Below are positions 13,579-16,829 of a stretch of DNA of 16,829 nt, one piece after another (positions within the stretch are counted from its first letter, which is position 1; each line of letters opens with the position of its first letter). This DNA is from Microbacteriaceae bacterium UBA4731 (GTDB lineage: Bacteria; Actinomycetota; Actinomycetes; Actinomycetales; Microbacteriaceae): assembly GCA_002404115.1 (NCBI GenBank), contig DHJB01000041.1, positions 1 to 16,829 of the forward strand. Direction: 5' to 3'. Both the position numbers and the translations under genes were made by a program. Below the pieces are notes generated by a model. It searched no databases and was not told the origin of the DNA. It worked only from the letters and a program-made list of their open reading frames with translations.

Positions 13579-15174
13579 GTGATGGAGGGCACCGCGCAGA
13601 GGCTGAGTCTGCCTCTGTGGGCGTCCCTGATCGTCGCCGCGGGGGCCGCAGCGACCCTCGACTCCGCTTTTCCCGCCCGCGGCTGGTGGTTTCTCGCCCC
13701 GGTCGGCGTCGCCCTCATGCTGGTCGCCCTCCTCGGCCGCGGCCCCTGGACCGGCCTGCTCGTGGGTCTCGTCGTCGGCCTCACGTTCTGGACCATCCAC
13801 ATCCACTGGCTGACGCTTTACCTCGGACCGGTGCCGTGGCTCGCCCTCGCGGTGCTGGAGGCGCTGTTCTTCGCGGTCGGCCTCGCGCTGATCGGCCTTG
13901 TCCTGCGTTTCGGACCCGTCGTGTGGCCGACGACTCTCGGCCGGATCGGCCTGGTCCCGGTGGTCGTGGCCGGCCTGTGGACGGCGCGGGAAGCGATATC
14001 CGCCGTCTGGCCGTATGGCGGGTTCGCCTGGGGCCGGGTGGCCATCTCGCAGTCGGAGAGCCCGTTCAAGTCGCTCGTCGCGTGGGTCGGCATGTCGGGC
14101 CTGAGCTTCATAATGGTCTGGCTGAGCGCGCTCGTTGTGCAGCTGCTGCGGGAATACCGGCTCGGCAGCGGCGTCAGGTGGGGGATAGCCGTCGGCTCCG
14201 TGGCCCTCCTGCTGGCCTTCCCAGCCTGGCCCACCATCCGGTCGGGTTCGACGACGGTTGCCGCGGTGCAGGGTGCGTCGGACGCCGGTCTCTTCGCCCG
14301 ATACTCGCCAGGGCAGATCCTGACCGACCACGCCTCGGAGACCCTGCCGCTCGTCGGCAGGAAGAAGGTCGACTTCGTGGTCTGGCCGGAGAACGGCAGC
14401 GACATCGACCCCACCCGCTCGAAGGATGCCGCGAAGGTGGCCGACTACATCAGCCGGGCGATGGACGCGCCGCTGATCACCGGCACCATCACCAGGCGCG
14501 ACGGCGTCTACTACAACAGTTCGCTGCTCTGGAAGGCCGGGCAGGGCGCCGTCGACGTGTATGACAAGGTGCACCCGGTCCCGTTCGCCGAATACATGCC
14601 GGACCGGGCATTCTGGCGGCCGTTTGCCCCTGACCTGATTGACCTGATCTCACGCGACTACGCGATCGGCACGCGCGACAACGTCTTCGACATCAACGGC
14701 ATCGTCGCCGGAATCGCCATCTGCTTCGACATCGCCGACGACCAGCTCGTGCACGAGATGATCGGCAGGAAGGCGGAGATCATCCTCGCGCAGACCAACA
14801 ACGCCGACTTCGGCCACACGGATGAGAGCGTGCAGCAACTCGCGATCGCCAGGTTGCGGGCGGTGGAGGCCGGCCGAACGGTCGTGAACATCTCCACCGT
14901 CGGCTCCAGCGCGATCATCACACCGGACGGGAAAACCGTCGACAGCGTACCGACGTGGACGCCGGGCGCGATGGTGGACACGGTTCCGCTGAGTACAACC
15001 GTGACGCCGGCGATGCTGGACGCCCGCGGGCTCGAGTGGCTCGTGTCAGGGCTCGGCGTTGCCGGCTTTATTTTCTGCGGCAGTGCCGGAGGGGGCGACC
15101 GTCGGACTGCCAGACGGGCCGCCACCGCCCGGCGGGTCGCCGCGAGACGCGGCGAACCGGGGAGGGGCGCCTAA
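13579..15174 (+). CDS. lnt: Apolipoprotein N-acyltransferase
   Basis: Lnt transfers an acyl chain from phospholipid to the N-terminal Cys of diacylglyceryl lipoproteins, the last step of their maturation. The N-terminal third is made of hydrophobic helices up to about residue 220. A carbon-nitrogen hydrolase (nitrilase) domain outside the membrane follows. Its catalytic triad is visible as E271 (VVWPENGSD), K330 (YDKVHPVPFAEYMPDR) and C382 (AICFDIADDQ). One more helix (WLVSGLGVAGFIFC) anchors the C-terminus, followed by an Arg-rich tail. At 531 residues it is a stand-alone Lnt with no fused Ppm1 glycosyltransferase, unlike M. tuberculosis. GTG 13579 is adjacent to ATG 13582, and either would serve. 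The FKBP lipoprotein in this window is a possible substrate. The stop overlaps the rbpA stop. Confidence 0.94.
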   Translation: MMEGTAQRLSLPLWASLIVAAGAAATLDSAFPARGWWFLAPVGVALMLVALLGRGPWTGLLVGLVVGLTFWTIHIHWLTLYLGPVPWLALAVLEALFFAVGLALIGLVLRFGPVVWPTTLGRIGLVPVVVAGLWTAREAISAVWPYGGFAWGRVAISQSESPFKSLVAWVGMSGLSFIMVWLSALVVQLLREYRLGSGVRWGIAVGSVALLLAFPAWPTIRSGSTTVAAVQGASDAGLFARYSPGQILTDHASETLPLVGRKKVDFVVWPENGSDIDPTRSKDAAKVADYISRAMDAPLITGTITRRDGVYYNSSLLWKAGQGAVDVYDKVHPVPFAEYMPDRAFWRPFAPDLIDLISRDYAIGTRDNVFDINGIVAGIAICFDIADDQLVHEMIGRKAEIILAQTNNADFGHTDESVQQLAIARLRAVEAGRTVVNISTVGSSAIITPDGKTVDSVPTWTPGAMVDTVPLSTTVTPAMLDARGLEWLVSGLGVAGFIFCGSAGGGDRRTARRAATARRVAARRGEPGRGA

Positions 15175-15179
15175 GCGCC
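15166..15179. terminator. Short hairpin holding both lnt and rbpA stop codons
   Basis: GGCGC (15166-15170) and GCGCC (15175-15179) pair around the loop CTAA. The loop carries the lnt stop TAA (15172-15174) and, on the other strand, the rbpA stop TAG (15173-15171). Only five base pairs form, so termination strength is doubtful. The symmetry between convergent genes supports the call. Confidence 0.45.
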
Positions 15180-15536
15180 GATCTTGTGCTGGCCGCGTCG
15201 TTCGCGGAGCGCGGTGAGACGTTCTTCGAGGAGTTCCTCGAGTTCCGCACGCGTGCGGCGTTCAAGCAGCATGTCCCAGTGGGTGCGGGCTACCTTCTCG
15301 TCGGAGTGGTCAACGACGACGGGCTTGGAATCTACCAGCCGGGTCGACGTGTGGGAGCAGAACCTGCATTCCCACTCGTCCGGCGCTTCCGCGTCGGCCG
15401 AGAAGATCATCACGGTCTCACGGCCGCACGATGCACACAGGTATGTGTGACTGACTCTCGGGGAAAAGGTCACGCCCTCTTCACTCTGCAGGCTTTGGGC
15501 GCCTAACCTCATACCACGCAAACTGCGATCCGCCAT
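15171..15536 (-). CDS. rbpA: RNA polymerase-binding protein RbpA
   Basis: RbpA binds the housekeeping sigma factor and RNA polymerase, stabilises open complexes and aids transcription from actinobacterial promoters. The 121-residue protein starts MADRSLRGMRLG. The core domain has C34-X2-C37 (YLCASCG) and C57-X2-C60 (WECRFCSH), a likely zinc site that the mycobacterial protein lacks but the Streptomyces type has. The basic linker and the sigma-interaction helices follow (ARTHWDMLLERR, AELEELLEERL). ATG 15536 is preferred over ATG 15557 because it has AGGAG six bases upstream and matches the family N-terminus. Lnt and RbpA converge with a four-base overlap (15171-15174). Confidence 0.95.
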   Translation of the reverse strand: MADRSLRGMRLGAQSLQSEEGVTFSPRVSHTYLCASCGRETVMIFSADAEAPDEWECRFCSHTSTRLVDSKPVVVDHSDEKVARTHWDMLLERRTRAELEELLEERLTALRERRGQHKIGA

Positions 15537-15554
15537 CGTGGTCTCCTCTCGATG

Positions 15555-15567
15555 CAACTCTTAGTTG
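15555..15567 (-). repeat. Short inverted repeat in the rbpA leader
   Basis: CAACT (15555-15559) and AGTTG (15563-15567) form a 5-bp inverted repeat around a three-base centre. It lies between the rbpA Shine-Dalgarno and the putative -10, close to the expected transcription start. It could be a small operator, but arms this short can arise by chance. Confidence 0.4.
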
Positions 15568-15569
15568 TA

Positions 15570-15596
15570 AACCATCAAGCTGTGCGTTATCTTTCC
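15570..15596 (-). promoter_or_regulatory. Candidate SigR/SigH-type promoter of rbpA
   Basis: On the minus strand GGAAA (15596 to 15592) is followed after 19 bases by GTT (15572 to 15570). This is close to the GGAAT/C-N18-19-GTT pattern of thiol-stress sigma factors. The predicted start falls about 25-30 bases before ATG 15536 and leaves room for the AGGAG site. In Streptomyces one rbpA promoter is known to depend on SigR. The fifth -35 base is A instead of T or C. A housekeeping reading (TTGAGA, 16 bases, GATAAC) overlaps the same region. Confidence 0.4.
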
Positions 15597-15617
15597 GTTA
15601 CTCGTCTTCTCAAGGAG

Positions 15618-15647
15618 AACTCTCAGGCTCGGAGGCAACTCTCAGGC
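15618..15647. repeat. Two 11-bp direct repeats upstream of rbpA
   Basis: AACTCTCAGGC occurs at 15618-15628 and again at 15637-15647, separated by eight bases. The second copy covers the GDPD stop codon. A related AACTCTTAG lies at 15556-15564 in the rbpA leader. The purpose is unknown. They could be protein-binding sites or the trace of a small duplication. Confidence 0.6.
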
Positions 15648-16406
15648 GCGCTCAGCGATCACCGTCACGGCCAGGTCGCACCGGTCTGTCACGATCCCGT
15701 CGACTCCGAGATCGAGCAGCCGTCGCATCGCGCTCGGCTCGTTGACTGTCCACACGTGCACCTCGACGCCCTGCGCGTGCATCGCGCGGACGAACCGGGA
15801 GGTCACGATCCGAACGAGGCGCGTCCGCTCGGGAACCTGCACCGCCGAGAAGCCGCGCAAAGCGCGCCGCGCCGGCTCGACCAGGCCGAGGGCGGACGCC
15901 AGGAACGCCCGCACAACCACGGGCGCCGACGCCGAGGTGGCCACGCCGGGGAGCAGGCCGACTGTCCGCCGGCGTCGGTCCTCCGAGAACGAGGTGATCA
16001 GCACCCGGTGGACAGCGTTGGCCGCCAACACGGCGCGCGCCGTCGGCTCGGCGGCGGCATCCGATTTCACGTCGATGTTGAACCGCGCGTCCGGGAAGGC
16101 GTCGAGGGCCTCCGCGAGCGACGCGAACGAGTGTCCAGCCCCGAGGTCGACGCGCGTCAACTCGGCCATCGCGATCTTGTCGATGCGTCCGGGCTCACCG
16201 GCCAGCCGGGTGAGGTCGGCGTCGTGGCTGATCACGGCGATGCCGTCGAGCGTGGCGTGCACATCCGTTTCCAGGTGCGTCGCCCCGGCAGAGAGTGCGG
16301 AGCGGAACGCGACCAGGGTGTTCTCCGGCGCCTCGAGGGCGAGGCCGCGATGGGCGAAGACGTGCGGCCCGGCCGACGCCAGGAATCCCGACGACTCGCC
16401 CGACAT
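15642..16406 (-). CDS. Glycerophosphodiester phosphodiesterase family protein
   Basis: This TIM-barrel enzyme should hydrolyse glycerophosphodiesters, the deacylated phospholipids, to glycerol 3-phosphate and an alcohol. The 254 residues carry the family motifs in order: AHRG with H19 and R20, PENTLVAF, LETDVHAT with E46 and D48, SHDADLTRL with H61, NIDVKSD in mid-protein, and VWTVNEPSAMRRLLDLGVDGIVTD near the C-terminus. No signal peptide is seen, so it is probably cytosolic. ATG 16406 has AGGAG five bases upstream. The gene ends 105 bases before the rbpA start and lies 35 bases after the SPFH gene, so an SPFH-GDPD operon is likely. Confidence 0.93.
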   Translation of the reverse strand: MSGESSGFLASAGPHVFAHRGLALEAPENTLVAFRSALSAGATHLETDVHATLDGIAVISHDADLTRLAGEPGRIDKIAMAELTRVDLGAGHSFASLAEALDAFPDARFNIDVKSDAAAEPTARAVLAANAVHRVLITSFSEDRRRRTVGLLPGVATSASAPVVVRAFLASALGLVEPARRALRGFSAVQVPERTRLVRIVTSRFVRAMHAQGVEVHVWTVNEPSAMRRLLDLGVDGIVTDRCDLAVTVIAERA

Positions 16407-16441
16407 GACGCTCCTCTTACGGTCTTCTCCGTGGTGACGTT

Positions 16442-16829
16442 CTATTCAGTGGTGTCCGTGGGGCCGACGTGCGAACCGGGCACGGGGGCCTGGCCGAACG
16501 CGCGTCCGATACCCTTCATGGCCTCCGTGAGTTCGCTCGGCACGATCCACAGCTTGTTCGCGCTGCCCTCAGCGAGCTTGGGCAGGGTGAGCAGGTACTG
16601 GTAGGCCAGCAGCTTCGGATCGGGGTCGCCGTCGTGGATGGCCTTGAACACGGTCGCAATGGCCTCGGCCTCACCCTGCGCCCGGAGCACGGCTGCCTTC
16701 GCGTCGCCCTCCGCGGAGAGGATGGCCGCCTGGCGGGCACCCTCAGCGGTGAGGATCGCGGACTGCTTGGTGCCCTCCGCGGTCAGGATGAGCGCGCGAC
16801 GGTCTCGCTCTGCGCGCATCTGCTTCTCC
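16442..16829 (-). CDS. SPFH/stomatin-family membrane protein, C-terminal part
   Basis: The gene runs leftward and is cut by the right edge of the window. The frame stays open to the last base (EKQMRAERDRRAL), so the start and the SPFH domain lie outside. About 128 codons are present. The visible part is a long charged helix made of four 11-residue units resembling ILTAEGxxQAA (16658-16789), which is typical of the coiled-coil region after the SPFH domain in QmcA/YbbK-type proteins. LAYQYLLTLPKLAEGSANKLWIVPSEL follows, another recognisable family element. Such proteins form ring-like membrane scaffolds linked to proteases or lipid domains. The specific role here is unknown. Confidence 0.88.
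   Translation of the reverse strand, partial: EKQMRAERDRRALILTAEGTKQSAILTAEGARQAAILSAEGDAKAAVLRAQGEAEAIATVFKAIHDGDPDPKLLAYQYLLTLPKLAEGSANKLWIVPSELTEAMKGIGRAFGQAPVPGSHVGPTDTTE
16658..16789 (-). repeat. Four 33-bp coding repeats in the SPFH gene
   Basis: Four consecutive 33-base units encode 11-residue segments beginning ILTAEG, ILTAEG, ILSAEG and VLRAQG. The 11-residue period (three helix turns) fits a right-handed coiled coil. This is a normal feature of the family and not an insertion. Confidence 0.8.

Noticed and set aside
11893..14574. An 893-codon open frame on the minus strand across helY and lnt
   Set aside because: It is antisense to two well-identified genes, has no recognisable domain, and its composition (Gly, Arg, Asp, Glu, His rich) is typical of the complement of high-GC coding DNA.
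15537..15557. Upstream ATG 15557 as the rbpA start
   Set aside because: It would place the AGGAG ribosome site inside the gene, and the family starts at the MADR sequence encoded from 15536.
1..16829. Search for mobile elements, CRISPR arrays, toxin-antitoxin or phage-defence genes
   Set aside because: No transposase, integrase, terminal inverted repeat, regularly spaced repeat or defence-type domain was seen. The gene order is conserved actinobacterial core.

Overview
The window is a stretch of ordinary chromosome from a high-GC actinobacterium. Mycothiol ligase (MshC), RbpA, the PafB/PafC pair and HelY are actinobacterial markers. The short TatA, the four-cysteine RbpA and the overall gene set fit Micrococcales best, probably Microbacteriaceae. 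The family-level call is inference from remembered protein sequences. As I remember it, the gene order (M20 peptidase, uppP, mshC, PAC2, trmI, pafB, pafC, tatA, tatC, helY, lnt, rbpA) follows the Mycobacterium tuberculosis series from about Rv2141c down to Rv2050, with many genes left out. It is therefore conserved core synteny and not an island. I see no insertion sequence, integrase, CRISPR array or prophage gene.

Layout. A leftward tRNA-Leu(GAG) opens the window. A rightward block follows: M20 metallopeptidase, uppP (undecaprenyl-diphosphate phosphatase) and mshC. A leftward PAC2-family gene converges on mshC through a shared hairpin. Rightward again come a HAD phosphatase and trmI (tRNA m1A58 methyltransferase), overlapping by ATGA, then a lipoprotein with two FKBP domains. 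Next come pafB and pafC (WYL-domain DNA-damage regulators, also overlapping by ATGA), a small unknown membrane protein, tatA and tatC (Tat protein export), helY (Ski2-like helicase) and lnt (apolipoprotein N-acyltransferase). On the far right three leftward genes end the window: rbpA, a glycerophosphodiester phosphodiesterase, and the C-terminal part of an SPFH/stomatin protein cut by the window edge.

How the genes fit together. Several products serve the cell envelope. UppP recycles the lipid carrier for wall synthesis, TatA/TatC export folded proteins, Lnt N-acylates lipoproteins, and the FKBP lipoprotein is a possible Lnt substrate. Others serve stress and expression: MshC makes the thiol buffer, PafBC activates DNA-repair genes, and RbpA supports the housekeeping sigma factor.

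What stands out is mostly non-coding. (1) A perfect 14-bp inverted repeat encloses the translation start of pafB. (2) Several genes lack a good Shine-Dalgarno site and instead have a TAnnnT box, often TAGGCT or TAGGAT, six or seven bases before the start codon. This is the signature of leaderless mRNAs, and in places the upstream stop codon TAG forms part of the box. (3) Both convergent gene pairs have their two stop codons built into one hairpin. (4) The Pup-proteasome genes usually found between trmI and pafB are absent. (5) rbpA has a possible SigR/SigH-type promoter. There is no gene-free stretch longer than about 110 bases. No new multi-gene system is evident.
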